Origin: Oceanidesulfovibrio marinus
GTDB lineage: Bacteria; Desulfobacterota; Desulfovibrionia; Desulfovibrionales; Desulfovibrionaceae
DNA: 64,000 bases
Reading direction: 5' to 3'
NCBI RefSeq assembly: GCF_013085545.1
Contig: NZ_CP039543.1
Location: 2,759,322 to 2,823,321 of the forward strand
Part shown: positions 38,116 through 47,404 of the stretch, in pieces
Position numbering within the stretch: position 1 is the stretch's first letter
Layout of the letters: every line of letters starts with the position of its first letter
The notes under the pieces: model-generated
Seen by the model: the letters and a program-made list of their open reading frames with translations, nothing else
Told to the model about the DNA's origin: nothing
The model's database searches: none
Position numbers and translations under genes: made by a program

Positions 38116-38390
38116 GCACTTCCTCTATGGATGCTTCAGTTCCGGCCACACGCCGTCCGGGGCTTTGCGCTGCCGCTCCATGGCCGGTTGGCGCCCATAC
38201 TACCCCAAACGTCCCGCATCCCCAACCGCATGTTCGGCGGCTCCTGTGGCCCGTTTTCCCACGTGCTCGCACCCTTGCCAATACGCCGACACCACGCGGC
38301 GTCACCGCCTGTCGAGCCCACGCTGCCAAGGCGGGCAAGGGCCGCGTCCGGGGTATCGCCGTGCAACATATGGGAGGGAACTGGACGCGG

Positions 38391-38428
38391 CAAAAGAAAA
38401 GGCCCAGCACCCCCGCAGGGTCTGGGCC
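38391..38428 (-). terminator. Intrinsic terminator of cheV
   Basis: On the minus strand GGCCCAG pairs with CTGGGCC around a 14-base loop and runs into TTTTCTTTT. It lies 100 bp after the cheV stop. The rest of the 412-bp gap (38116-38527) shows no gene. Confidence 0.85.
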
Positions 38429-38527
38429 AGAGTTGTTGTGCCGAAGCCGGCGGATGTCTTCGGTGAGCAGGCAGGCAAAGTGTGTATTGCGTCACGCTCA
38501 GCGGCCGGCGGGTCGACCCGTCTCGTA

Positions 38528-39493
38528 TCAGTCCGCCGCGGCTTTGGTCTTTTCCTCGATAAGCGCTTTGGCGCGCTTGGCCAGCTGCGTTACCTCGGGC
38601 TTGGAGATCTGGTCGTCCGCGCCCACGGCGTCGCCCTTGTGGCGCAGCTTGTCCGTGATGAGCGAGGAGAAGAGGATGACCGGAAGATCGCGCAGCACGC
38701 CGTCTTCCTTGATGCGCTTGGTGAGGTTGTGGCCGTCCATGGAGGGCATCTCGATATCCGAGACCACCACGTGGACGTACTCGGTGATGGGCGACTCCTC
38801 TTCCACGGCCTTGGTCTTCAGAGCTTCCAGCGCTTCCCAGGCATCGCGGCCGTTGTTGTAGCTGGTGACCACGAAACCGGCCTTTTCCAGCAGATCCTTG
38901 AGCATCTCGCGGATGAGCGTGGAGTCGTCCGCCACCACGGCGTGGTAGGTGGCGTCGGAGGTCCAGTCCACGGCCTCGTCCAGCCGCATGGCCAGGCCGG
39001 GGTTCAGGTCGGAGACGATCTTCTCCAGGTCGAGGATGAAGACGATGCGGTTCTCCAGCTTGACCACGCCGGTGATGGAATTGTTGGACATGGAGGCCAC
39101 ATAGGCGTTGGGCGGCTCCACCTCTTCCCAGCTGATGCGATGGATGCGCGTGACGCCGGAGACGAGGAAGGCCGTGGTCACGTTGTTGAACTCGGTGACG
39201 ATGACCTTGGCTTCGCCGTCCTGGCGCCTGTCCTTGCCCAGCCACATGGCCAGGTCCACCAGGGGGATGATGTTGGAGCGCTGGTTGAACGCGCCCAGCA
39301 CGGAGGGATGGTTGACCTCCGGCATTTCGGTGATCTTGGGCTGGCGGATGATCTCCAGCACCTTGGCGACGTTCACGCCATAGTAGCCGCGGTACGGCTG
39401 CTCCTGGCCGGGAGCGGTCTCCTCCTCCAGGTAGAATTCAACGATTTCGAGCTCGTTGGTTCCGGATTCGAGCAAAATATTTGTTTGAGCCAC
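38528..39493 (-). CDS. cheV: Chemotaxis protein CheV (CheW-receiver fusion)
   Basis: A 321-residue adaptor coupling chemoreceptors to CheA. Residues ~10-165 are a CheW domain (YYGVNVAKVLEIIRQPKITEMP, GAFNQRSNIIPLVDL). Residues ~185-315 are a receiver with acidic pair in VVADDSTL, phospho-acceptor in VVSDIEMPSMDG, SS in place of the switch Thr and KPEV. It is likely a phosphate sink or adaptation factor. It stands 15 bp downstream of ispH in the same direction, so the two may share a transcript. Confidence 0.95.
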   Translation of the reverse strand: MAQTNILLESGTNELEIVEFYLEEETAPGQEQPYRGYYGVNVAKVLEIIRQPKITEMPEVNHPSVLGAFNQRSNIIPLVDLAMWLGKDRRQDGEAKVIVTEFNNVTTAFLVSGVTRIHRISWEEVEPPNAYVASMSNNSITGVVKLENRIVFILDLEKIVSDLNPGLAMRLDEAVDWTSDATYHAVVADDSTLIREMLKDLLEKAGFVVTSYNNGRDAWEALEALKTKAVEEESPITEYVHVVVSDIEMPSMDGHNLTKRIKEDGVLRDLPVILFSSLITDKLRHKGDAVGADDQISKPEVTQLAKRAKALIEEKTKAAAD

Positions 39494-39508
39494 GGGGCCT
39501 CCCGGGTG

Positions 39509-40399
39509 CTACAAGGTTCCGAGCCGATGTTCGACGGCGTCTATTATTTCTTTCGGCGTGGACGCGCCTGCTGTCAAGCCGATTCGCTGTTTGCCGGCCA
39601 AAGCGTCCAGGTCCAGCTCGTCGGCGATCTCCACATGCTGGCACGGGATGCCCCGCCCTCGGGCCACGTCCACCAGCCGGCGCGTGTTGCCGCTGGTGTA
39701 TCCGCCCACAACCACCATGGCGTCCACCTGGTGGGCGATGGACCTCGCTTCGTCCTGCCGCTGCCGGGTCGCGTTGCAGATGGTCTCATGCACGGGCAGC
39801 TCGGGGTCCAGCCGTCTGCGCAAGAGCTCCACGATGGACTCGAAGACGTCCCGGTCCTGGGTGGTCTGCGCCGCAAGGAAAAACTTGTCACCCTTGTCGA
39901 TCTCTGTTTTGAGCAGCGCTTCCAGCGCAGCGATGGAGCCGAACACGTGGGCTCCGGCGTTCGCATAGCTGACCAGCCCCTTAACCTCCGGGTGATCCTC
40001 CTCGCCGAACAGCAACAGCTTGCGGCCAGCGCTGGCCAGCTCCTCGATGAGCAGCTGCGCCTTCTTCACCTTGGGGCAGGTGGCGTCGATAATGGAAACG
40101 CCCCTTTCGCGCAGGCCCCTCTCAATCTCGCGGGGCACGCCGTGCGCCCGGATAACCACCGTCGCACCGGCCGGGATGGCGTCCGGATCGTTCTCCTGGT
40201 GCACGCCCAGTTTCTCGTAGTGCTCCAGAACCTGGGGGTTGTGGATAATGGGGCCCAGGGTGAACAGCGGCAATCTGCCCTCCCGCGTTTCAGCGTCCAG
40301 CTTACGCAACGCCAGACCGACGCCCATGCAGAAGCCGGCGGTCTTGGCCCGTACGATGCGTGTGGTTTCGTTCTCCGCGCTCACGTCGATGCTCTTCAC
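39509..40399 (-). CDS. ispH: 4-hydroxy-3-methylbut-2-enyl diphosphate reductase
   Basis: This 296-residue [4Fe-4S] enzyme makes IPP and DMAPP, the last step of the MEP isoprenoid pathway. Cluster ligands are C24 (GFCMGVG), C108 (DATCPKV) and C208 (TICNATRQRQ). IRAHGVPRE and the AAQTTQD loop are also conserved. The N-terminus has about 12 extra residues relative to E. coli. The start appears to be GTG with a weak purine stretch upstream. It lies 48 bp downstream of a tRNA-dihydrouridine synthase gene. Confidence 0.95.
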   Translation of the reverse strand: MKSIDVSAENETTRIVRAKTAGFCMGVGLALRKLDAETREGRLPLFTLGPIIHNPQVLEHYEKLGVHQENDPDAIPAGATVVIRAHGVPREIERGLRERGVSIIDATCPKVKKAQLLIEELASAGRKLLLFGEEDHPEVKGLVSYANAGAHVFGSIAALEALLKTEIDKGDKFFLAAQTTQDRDVFESIVELLRRRLDPELPVHETICNATRQRQDEARSIAHQVDAMVVVGGYTSGNTRRLVDVARGRGIPCQHVEIADELDLDALAGKQRIGLTAGASTPKEIIDAVEHRLGTL

Positions 40400-40447
40400 T
40401 CTCTATTCGGCCAATACGCCGTCCATGTTTACGGCGGAGCCGGCTGT

Positions 40448-41437
40448 TTACTCGGCGGCCGGCTCGGCTATGGCGGCGGCCACCTCTTCAATGCACTCCC
40501 AAGTCTTGCATGCAATCAACCGTTTGCGCAAGGCGGAGGCGTCATCCAGGTTACGAACGTAACGCGGCACAAAGGTGCGCATCTTGAGCAGAGAGCGGTG
40601 CTGGTCCCCGTGGGCGCGGCAAAGCTCGGCATGCCGCCGTACCAGGGCGGCCAGGGTTGCGCGGTCCGGGCGCTCGCTCATCCTTCCGAGATACTTGGCA
40701 AAGACGAGAGGATCGCGCAATGCGCCGCGGGCGTACATGACGCTTGCAGCGCCGGTTTCGGCAATGCAGCGACGGCCGTCCTCCGCACTGAACAAATCGC
40801 CGCTGGCAATGACCGGAATGGAGACGGCCTCCACCACCCGGCGGGTGACCTCCCAGCGGGAATGGCCGCCGTAGCCCTGCTTGGCAAAGCGGGGATGGAT
40901 GGTGATCCAGGCCGCGCCGGCGTCCTCCAGCAGGCGCGCAGTCTCCACGGCCGTGTCGTCGGCCCCGTGATATCCCATGCGGAACTTCACGCCCATGCGG
41001 CCCTCGCCGGCCTCGCGCACCATGGCGCGGATGATGGCCGCGAGCCTGGCGCGGTCTTCCGCCGTGCGGATCATGCCGGCTCCGGCCCCGGTCTTGACCA
41101 CCTTGGGCACCGGGCAGCCGGCGTTGAGATCGAACCACGTGTAGCCGCGGCCCGCAAGCTCTGCCACGGCGCGGACCAGGAAGGACTCCTCGGCCCCGAA
41201 AAGCTGAACCACCAGGGGTGCGTCTTCGGCCAGGGTATCGAGCAGTGGCTGCGTGCCCGGGCTTTTGTAGGCCAGGCCCTTGGCGCTGACCATCTCGGTG
41301 CAGGCCACGGCGGCGCCCTGCTCGCGGCAGAGCAGCCGGAACGCCAAGTCGGAGTACCCGGCCAGGGGCGCAAGCCATGGCGCGTCCCCCCCTATGGGCA
41401 GGCCGGTGGAAAGGTGCTGTGATGCGGAAGACGACAC
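40448..41437 (-). CDS. tRNA-dihydrouridine synthase
   Basis: A 329-residue FMN enzyme reducing uridine in the tRNA D-loop. Core motifs: APLAGYSDLAFR (FMN binding), catalytic Cys in DLNAGCPVPKVVKTGAGAGM, FRMGYHG and IPVIASGDLFSAEDG (FMN phosphate). The length and GCP motif fit the DusB-like group, but the subfamily is not certain. Start is GTG with AGAGGA eight bases upstream. Followed by ispH and cheV on the same strand. Confidence 0.92.
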   Translation of the reverse strand: MSSSASQHLSTGLPIGGDAPWLAPLAGYSDLAFRLLCREQGAAVACTEMVSAKGLAYKSPGTQPLLDTLAEDAPLVVQLFGAEESFLVRAVAELAGRGYTWFDLNAGCPVPKVVKTGAGAGMIRTAEDRARLAAIIRAMVREAGEGRMGVKFRMGYHGADDTAVETARLLEDAGAAWITIHPRFAKQGYGGHSRWEVTRRVVEAVSIPVIASGDLFSAEDGRRCIAETGAASVMYARGALRDPLVFAKYLGRMSERPDRATLAALVRRHAELCRAHGDQHRSLLKMRTFVPRYVRNLDDASALRKRLIACKTWECIEEVAAAIAEPAAE

Positions 41438-41575
41438 GGCAACGTCCTCTACTCGCAGCCCTGGCGGGCCAGGAGGTTCAGGAAGCTGTTATTACCGGGA
41501 GCAGACAATACTTCTATTTTCGCTCTCCAGTTATAAGAACGGCCACGCCTCGGGCGGGCTTCGCGGCGAATGCCG

Positions 41576-41608
41576 CAGGAGCACCAAGTGAACAACTTCG
41601 TGCTCCTG
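41576..41608. terminator. Long hairpin between the dpp operon and the Dus gene
   Basis: CAGGAGCAC pairs with GTGCTCCTG; inside, AAGT pairs with ACTT after one mismatch. No T-run on either strand. It lies in a 314-bp gap (41438-41751) that otherwise contains repeat copy C. It could be a 3'-end stabiliser or Rho-assisted terminator. Confidence 0.4.
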
Positions 41609-41628
41609 GTAATAAAAATATTCTCATG

Positions 41629-41754
41629 GCAGGCTGTTCAAAAATCGTGCTGCCAAGGCGCGTGAAAAGTTCAAGGCTGACGCGTACAAAAAATACGCGA
41701 GAGTCTGAACTGTATACGACAACTTCGCCGGCCGGAGATTTCGACAGCCTGCTA
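41629..41754 (+). repeat. Dispersed imperfect palindromic repeat, copy C
   Basis: Starts GCAGGCTGTTCAAAAATC and ends GATTTCGACAGCCTGCTA, where CTA is the complement of the TAG stop of dppF. Core CAAGGCGCGTGAAAAGTTCA and GACGCGTACAAAAAATACGC align with copies A, B and D. It lies immediately behind the peptide-transporter operon. Confidence 0.85.
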
Positions 41755-42789
41755 GATCGGCGAGTCCTCTGGAATGCGGCCTTCCTCCACGCCGTGGCAG
41801 GCCACGAGTGCGCCGTCGTCCTGCTCGATGGCCATGGGCACCTCTTCCATACAGCGAGCGTTGGCGTAGGGACAGCGGCCGTGGAACACACAGCCCGAGG
41901 GCAGGCGTATGGGCGTGGGCACGTCCCCTTCCAGCTTCACATGGCCGCGAGGCGAGCCGCCCAGCGTGGGGATGGCCGAGAGCAGCGCCCGCGTGTAGGG
42001 ATGCCGCGGCCGTTGGAAAATGGCCGAGGCCTTGGCGAGCTCGCACAGGGTTCCCAGGTACATCACTGCCACGCGGGAGGAAATGTGCTCCACCACGGAG
42101 AGGTCGTGGCTGATGAAGAGATACGTCAGGCCGCGCTCTTCCTGCAGGTCGAGCATCAGGTTGAGGATCTGCGCCTGGATGGAGACGTCGAGGGCGGAGA
42201 TGGGCTCGTCCGCGATGATGAACTCCGGGTCCACCACCAGGGCGCGGGCCAGGGAGATACGCTGCCGCTGGCCGCCGGAGAACTCGTGCGGGTAGTTGCT
42301 GGCCCAGGCCGGATCGATGCCCACCTGCTCCATCACGGCGGCCACGCGCTCCTCCACCTCGACGCGGCTGATGGAGCCGTTCCTGGAGCCGTGGAAGAGC
42401 ACGGGTTCCTCCAGAATCTCCTTCACCTTCATGCGCGGGTTGAGCGAGGCGTACGGGTCCTGGAAGACCATCTGCATGCGCGTGCGGTAAGGCAGCATCT
42501 TGGACGGGGAGAGGTGGTCGATGCGTTCGCCGCGGTAGTAGATCTCGCCGAATGTAGGCGGGAACAGGCCGATGACGGTGCGCGCCAGGGTGGACTTGCC
42601 GCAGCCGGACTCACCCACCACGGAGAGGGTCTCGCCTTCCTGGATGTCGAAGGAAACGTTGTTGACCGCCTTGACCTCGGTGCGGGTGCGGATGACGCGG
42701 CCGCCCTTGAAAGCGAGCTGGTCCAGCAGGCCGCCCGAGATATCGAAACGCTTGGAGACCCCTTTGAGGCTGACTATGGGCGTGCTCAT
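41752..42789 (-). CDS. Oligopeptide/dipeptide ABC transporter ATP-binding protein (DppF/OppF type)
   Basis: A 345-residue ATPase. Walker A is GESGCGKST, signature SGGQRQRISLARAL, Walker B EFIIADEPISALD, and the C-terminal oligo_HPY-type extension includes CVFHGRCPYAN, which in this family can carry an Fe-S cluster. Its ATG overlaps the stop of the partner ATPase as ATGA. It is the last gene of the SBP-permease-permease-ATPase-ATPase operon; the stop is merged with repeat copy C. Confidence 0.95.
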   Translation of the reverse strand: MSTPIVSLKGVSKRFDISGGLLDQLAFKGGRVIRTRTEVKAVNNVSFDIQEGETLSVVGESGCGKSTLARTVIGLFPPTFGEIYYRGERIDHLSPSKMLPYRTRMQMVFQDPYASLNPRMKVKEILEEPVLFHGSRNGSISRVEVEERVAAVMEQVGIDPAWASNYPHEFSGGQRQRISLARALVVDPEFIIADEPISALDVSIQAQILNLMLDLQEERGLTYLFISHDLSVVEHISSRVAVMYLGTLCELAKASAIFQRPRHPYTRALLSAIPTLGGSPRGHVKLEGDVPTPIRLPSGCVFHGRCPYANARCMEEVPMAIEQDDGALVACHGVEEGRIPEDSPI

Positions 42790-43829
42790 TCCGGGGCTCC
42801 TCGGTCGCGCATGAGCTCTCGTTCGTCAGGCCGCGGGTCCTTGCAGGGTTGCTCCATGTGGCAGGCGAAGTAGCCGCCGTGCGGGGCCGGGGAGAGCAGC
42901 GGAATGGAGGCGCCGCAGACCTCGGAGCAGTCGCTGCAACGCGGGTGGAAGGCGCAGCCTTCAGGCATGTTCTTGATGCTGGGCATGAGTCCTGGAATCT
43001 GGCTGAGGCGCGAACGCCGGGCTCCGCCCACGCCGGGCAGCGCGGCGAGCAGGCCCCTGGTGTATGGGTGCGCCGGCTCGCTGACGATGCGCTCGGTCTC
43101 GCCGGTCTCCACGATGCGGCCGGCATACATCACGGCGATGCGCTTGGTGACTTGGCTGACCACGGCGAGGTCGTGGGTGATGAGGATGAGGCTCATGTGG
43201 AACTTCTCGCAGAGGTCCAGCAGCAGCTCCATGATCTCGGCCTGGATGGTTACGTCCAGCGCGGTTGTGGGCTCGTCGGCGATAATCAGGGCCGGGTCGG
43301 ACAAGAGCGCGATGGCGATGACGATGCGCTGGCGCATGCCGCCGGAGAACTCGTGCGGGTACTGGGCCAGCCGCTTTTCCGGCGAGGGGATGTAGACCTG
43401 CCGGAGCTTCTCCAGAGCGATGGCCTCGGCTTCCTTCTTGGAGATGTTGCGATGGGCCTGCAGCGTCTCCACCATCTGGGTGCCTATGGTGAGCACCGGG
43501 TTGAGCGTCATCATGGGGTCCTGGAAGATCATGGAGATGCGGTTGCCCCGGATGCCACGCATGGCCGAGTCGGACAGCTTGGTCAGGTCGTTGCCCTCGA
43601 AGAGCACCTGGCCTTCCCTGATGAAGCCCGGCTTGGAGATGAGGTTGATGATGGAGAAGCCGGTGACGGACTTGCCGGCGCCGGATTCGCCCACCAGGCC
43701 GAGCCTGTCGCCGCGTCCCAGGGAGAAGGAGACGTCGCGCACGGCGTCGAACTCCAGGCCGCGGAAGGCGAAGGAGACGGTGAGGTTCTTGACCTCGAGC
43801 AGGGGTGTGTTCTGCGTCGCTGCGGTCAC
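42786..43829 (-). CDS. Oligopeptide/dipeptide ABC transporter ATP-binding protein (DppD/OppD type)
   Basis: A 347-residue ATPase partner. Walker A is GESGAGKSV, signature SGGMRQRIVIAIAL, Walker B ALIIADEPTTALD; the C-terminus has CAFHPRCSDCSEVC. The GTG start at 43829 is chosen because a longer frame would run through the upstream permease; it begins 7 bp after that gene's stop. It energises peptide import with the two permeases and the other ATPase. Confidence 0.94.
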   Translation of the reverse strand: MTAATQNTPLLEVKNLTVSFAFRGLEFDAVRDVSFSLGRGDRLGLVGESGAGKSVTGFSIINLISKPGFIREGQVLFEGNDLTKLSDSAMRGIRGNRISMIFQDPMMTLNPVLTIGTQMVETLQAHRNISKKEAEAIALEKLRQVYIPSPEKRLAQYPHEFSGGMRQRIVIAIALLSDPALIIADEPTTALDVTIQAEIMELLLDLCEKFHMSLILITHDLAVVSQVTKRIAVMYAGRIVETGETERIVSEPAHPYTRGLLAALPGVGGARRSRLSQIPGLMPSIKNMPEGCAFHPRCSDCSEVCGASIPLLSPAPHGGYFACHMEQPCKDPRPDERELMRDRGAPE

Positions 43830-43836
43830 GGCACAA

Positions 43837-44754
43837 TCATCCCTTGTACAGCTTGGGGTTGAGGAAATCGCGCAGCCAGTCGCCCAGGAGGTTGATGGCC
43901 AGAATGAGCGCGACGAGGACGATGCCCGGGAACAGCGTGATCCACCAGGAGCCGGAGAAGATGTACTCGAACCCAGCCTTGATGAGCGAGCCCAGGGACG
44001 GCTTGGTGGCCGGCATGCCCAGGCCGATGAAGGAGAGCGCCGCCTCGGACATGATGGCGTTGGCCACCTGCACGGTGGAGATGACGAGCACGGGCGTGAG
44101 CGTGTTGGGCAGAATATGCCGGCGCACGATGCGACCGGCCGGCAGACCGATGACCCGCGCGGCCTCCACGTACTCCTTCTTCTTCTCGCCCAGCACAGAG
44201 GCGCGCACGGTGCGCGCATACTGCGGCCACTCGGCCAGGCCGATGACGAAGATCAGGAACGGGATGGCGATGTCCGCATAGCGGCCCACCCCGAACACGG
44301 CCTGGAATATGGCCCCGAAAAATATGGCCACCATGTACGTGGAGAATGAGAGCTGCACATCGGCGATGCGCATGAGCAAGGCATCGAGGCGGCCGCCGGA
44401 GTAGCCGGCCACCAGCCCCACAAGGATGCCCAGAAACGCCTGCAGGGCCACGGCGCCCAGGCCGATAATCAGCGAGACGCGCGTACCGTACAGGATGGTG
44501 GAGAGCATGTCCCGGCCCTGGTCGTCCGTGCCCAGGAGGAAGCGGTTCTCCCCGCCGTCCATCCAAGCGGGCGGCAGCTCCGAGTCCATGACGTCGATGG
44601 TCGCGGTGTCGTACGGGTCGTGCGGCGCGCTGATAGGCGCAGAGAACCCGGCCACGGCCAGGACGAAAAATATGGCGAAGGACCCGATGGCCACGGGATC
44701 GCGCAGAAAGGAGAACAGGAAGTACGAGTCCTTGAAGCGTCGCAAGAGTTCCAT
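43837..44754 (-). CDS. Peptide ABC transporter permease (DppC type)
   Basis: A 305-residue inner-membrane permease with about six helices. The N-terminal segment PVAIGSFAIFFVLAVAGF and the linked loop GTDDQGRDMLSTILYGTRVSL are typical of DppC/OppC. The EAA loop that contacts the ATPase is YVEAARVIGLPAGRIVRRHILP. It lies 9 bp downstream of the DppB-type gene. Confidence 0.95.
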   Translation of the reverse strand: MELLRRFKDSYFLFSFLRDPVAIGSFAIFFVLAVAGFSAPISAPHDPYDTATIDVMDSELPPAWMDGGENRFLLGTDDQGRDMLSTILYGTRVSLIIGLGAVALQAFLGILVGLVAGYSGGRLDALLMRIADVQLSFSTYMVAIFFGAIFQAVFGVGRYADIAIPFLIFVIGLAEWPQYARTVRASVLGEKKKEYVEAARVIGLPAGRIVRRHILPNTLTPVLVISTVQVANAIMSEAALSFIGLGMPATKPSLGSLIKAGFEYIFSGSWWITLFPGIVLVALILAINLLGDWLRDFLNPKLYKG

Positions 44755-44763
44755 AGCGCGCTC

Positions 44764-45741
44764 CTACTTCCTGCCCGCCACGCGGACCATAGGGTTCACG
44801 AGGCCGTAGACAAGGTCCACCACGGTGTTCACGATCACAAAAATTACTCCCACAAAGACGAGGTAGGCCACCAGCAGCGAGGTGTCCGAGCGCTCCACCG
44901 CTTCCAGGAACATGAAGCCCATGCCCTGCCACTGGAAGACCGTTTCCGTGAGGATGGTGAAGGCGATCATGATGCCGAGCTGCACGCCGCCCACAGTGAT
45001 GACCGGCAGGAGCGTGTTCTTGAAGGCGTGCAGGTAGAGCACCCGGCGGGGGGACAAGCCCTTGGCCCGGGCGAACTTGATGTACTCGGTCTCCAGCACT
45101 TCCTTCATCTCCGCGCGGATAAGGCGGATGAAGAGCGGCAGCATGATGGACGAGAGCGCGATGGACGGCAGGATGATGTGCAGCAGACCGTCTCTGGTGG
45201 CCAGCCCGGACTCCCAGAATCCGAACAGCTGGATGGTCTCGCCGCGTCCGTATGACGGCAGCCACTGGAGCTCGACCGCGAAGACGTAGATGAGGAGGAT
45301 GGCTGTGAGGAAAACCGGAATGGACACCCCCACAATGGATAAGCCCATCAGTATTCGTGAGAGCCAGTGGTTTGGCCGTACTGCGCAGAAAATTCCTATG
45401 GGCACCGAAAAGACAATGACGATGATGGAGCTGACCAGGACCAGTTCCAGCGTGGCCGGGGCCTTGGAGACGATCACGTCCATGGCCGGCTTCTTGAAGA
45501 AGAACGAGCGCCCCACGTCGCCGTGGATGGCGTTGCCCATGAAGCGGACCCACTGAACCATGAAAGGATCATTGAGCCCGAGCTGGTCGCGGATTTCAGC
45601 GCGCTCCTCGGCGGAGACGGAGATGCCCACCAGATCTCGCACCGGGTCGCCGATGGCGAACTTGATGGAGAAGCCGATAAAGCTGATGACCACCATGACC
45701 ACGAGGGCCTGGAGAATACGGCGGACGGCGAAAGCGAACAT
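44764..45741 (-). CDS. Peptide ABC transporter permease (DppB type)
   Basis: A 325-residue inner-membrane permease. The start is ATG at 45741 (MFAFAVRRILQAL), matching the family N-terminus; a TTG 54 bases upstream extends into the intercistronic hairpin and is rejected. The EAA loop is YIKFARAKGLSPRRVLYLHAF. A 112-bp gap with a perfect hairpin separates it from the binding-protein gene, the usual way to keep permease levels below those of the binding protein. Confidence 0.94.
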   Translation of the reverse strand: MFAFAVRRILQALVVMVVISFIGFSIKFAIGDPVRDLVGISVSAEERAEIRDQLGLNDPFMVQWVRFMGNAIHGDVGRSFFFKKPAMDVIVSKAPATLELVLVSSIIVIVFSVPIGIFCAVRPNHWLSRILMGLSIVGVSIPVFLTAILLIYVFAVELQWLPSYGRGETIQLFGFWESGLATRDGLLHIILPSIALSSIMLPLFIRLIRAEMKEVLETEYIKFARAKGLSPRRVLYLHAFKNTLLPVITVGGVQLGIMIAFTILTETVFQWQGMGFMFLEAVERSDTSLLVAYLVFVGVIFVIVNTVVDLVYGLVNPMVRVAGRK

Positions 45742-45796
45742 GGCTGGTAGTGCTGGTCCTTGTTCAGAAATGGAGTTCGGTGCGTTGCGAAGCAAA

Positions 45797-45826
45797 CCGG
45801 GGGACTCGGTCGTCCGAGTCCCCCGG
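45797..45826 (-). terminator. Intercistronic hairpin between binding protein and permease genes
   Basis: A perfect 13-bp stem (CCGGGGGACTCGG / CCGAGTCCCCCGG) with a TCGT loop and no T-run. It probably stabilises or partly terminates the upstream binding-protein message. Confidence 0.75.
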
Positions 45827-45853
45827 CGATTAACTATACGTCAGGAGCAAACG

Positions 45854-47404
45854 TTACTTGATGACGAGGTCCCCGAAGTAGGGGAAGTTCATAACGTTCA
45901 CGATGGGTTCGATCTCCAGGTTCGGCTTGCCGGCCCAGGAGAGGTCCTGCCAGTGCAGGGGCACGTAGGCGGCTTCGTCATAGACGATCTTCTCGGCCTT
46001 CTGCAGCATCGCGGAGCGCTTGGCGCGATCCGTCTCGGACTGGGAGTCGAGGATGATCTGATCGACGTCGGCGTTGCAGTAGTTGCCGGAGTTGTACTGG
46101 CCGTAGCCGGTTTCCTTGTTGGGGCACATCAGCAGGAACTCGAAGAAGTTCGCGGAATCCTCGGTGTCGGCGTGCCAGCCGATCATCTGGATGTCGGCCA
46201 CCTGAGCGTCGAACTGATCCCAGTACTGGGCCTTGGGCATGGTCTTCAGATCAACCGTGATGCCGATCTTGGCCATCATGGAAACAAACGCTTCGGAGAC
46301 CTTCTCGTCGTTCACGTAGCGGTTGTTCGGGGCGATCATGGTGACGGTGAAACCGTCGGGATACTGGGACTCGGCCATGAGTTGCTTGGCCTTTTCCAGG
46401 TCGTAGCGGGGGGTCAGATCGGGGTTGTAGCCCTGGTAGCCCTTGGGGCTCTGCTGGCCGGCGGCCGTGGCGAAGCCCTTCATGATCTTCTGCACGATGC
46501 CGGGGTTGTTGGTGGCCCACACGATGGCTTCACGGACCTTGGGGTCCTTGAACTCCTCGCGGCGCTTCTGGTTGAGCTGGAAGGTGATGATGCGGGAACC
46601 GGTCATGGTCACCAGCTTCACGTTGTCGCTCTCACGCAGGCGGTCCAGATCCTGGGGCGGCACGGGCATGATGAAGTCCACATCGCCGGAAAGGAGTGCT
46701 GCCGTACGGGTAGCGTCTTCCTTGATGGGGGTCAGGATGATCTCGTCCACGTTGCCCGGGGACTTGGTGTCCCAATAGCCGTCGAACTCCTTGAACACGG
46801 TCTTCACGCCCTGCTCGCGCTCGGCCACCACGTACTTGCCTGTGCCGGACTCGTTGGCGTTGGCAAAGGAGGGGCCGGTCTTGACGATGGCGTCCTTGGG
46901 CTCGCCGCTCTCATCCGTTCCCGAGTAGAACGCGCTGTCCATGGGGAAGATGTAGGTGGCCATGTTCAGAAGCAGCGGATAGGGCTTCTTGGTGACGATG
47001 TCGATGGTGTAGTCGTCGATAATCTTGGGCTCGGCAAAGGGCTCGAACAGGCCCTTGAAGTCGGCGCTCTTTTTCAGGCGGGCCAGGGTCCAGGCCACAT
47101 CCTTGGCCGTGAACTCGTTGCCGGAGTGGAACTTGACGCCCTTGCGCAGGTAGAAACGCACGGTGAGGTCGTCGGTGCGCTCCCACTTCTCGGCCAGACG
47201 CGGCTCGAACTTCATGTCCTTGGTCCAGCGGATCAGCGGATCGAAGACAAGGTGGGAGTACTGGAGCATGCCGCCGGAGAGCTGGACCTGGGGATCCAGG
47301 GAAACCGGGTCGGCATCCATGGCTAGCTTGAGCGTTTTGGCGTGCGCAAAGCCGGCAGTCATGACGAGCGCTGCGGCGAGCACGGCGACGAAGAGTCGTT
47401 TCAT
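45854..47404 (-). CDS. Peptide ABC transporter substrate-binding protein
   Basis: This 516-residue periplasmic protein (SBP family 5, DppA/OppA type) has a Sec signal peptide (LFVAVLAAALVMTAGFAHA) without a lipobox Cys. The family signature region is seen in RPLRWTKDMKFEPRLAEKW-like sequence (DPLIRWTKDMKFEPRLAEKW) and FYLRKGVKFHSGNEFTAKDV. The ATG at 47404 has GGAGG five bases upstream; an ATG 12 bases earlier is rejected. It is the first gene of the dpp-type operon. The exact peptide or nickel/opine specificity is unknown. Confidence 0.95.
   Translation of the reverse strand: MKRLFVAVLAAALVMTAGFAHAKTLKLAMDADPVSLDPQVQLSGGMLQYSHLVFDPLIRWTKDMKFEPRLAEKWERTDDLTVRFYLRKGVKFHSGNEFTAKDVAWTLARLKKSADFKGLFEPFAEPKIIDDYTIDIVTKKPYPLLLNMATYIFPMDSAFYSGTDESGEPKDAIVKTGPSFANANESGTGKYVVAEREQGVKTVFKEFDGYWDTKSPGNVDEIILTPIKEDATRTAALLSGDVDFIMPVPPQDLDRLRESDNVKLVTMTGSRIITFQLNQKRREEFKDPKVREAIVWATNNPGIVQKIMKGFATAAGQQSPKGYQGYNPDLTPRYDLEKAKQLMAESQYPDGFTVTMIAPNNRYVNDEKVSEAFVSMMAKIGITVDLKTMPKAQYWDQFDAQVADIQMIGWHADTEDSANFFEFLLMCPNKETGYGQYNSGNYCNADVDQIILDSQSETDRAKRSAMLQKAEKIVYDEAAYVPLHWQDLSWAGKPNLEIEPIVNVMNFPYFGDLVIK

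Noticed and set aside
37655-41422. 1255-residue plus-strand open frame
   Set aside because: Antisense to the secreted-protein, cheV, ispH and Dus genes, all of which have clear family motifs; the long frame is a GC-content artefact.
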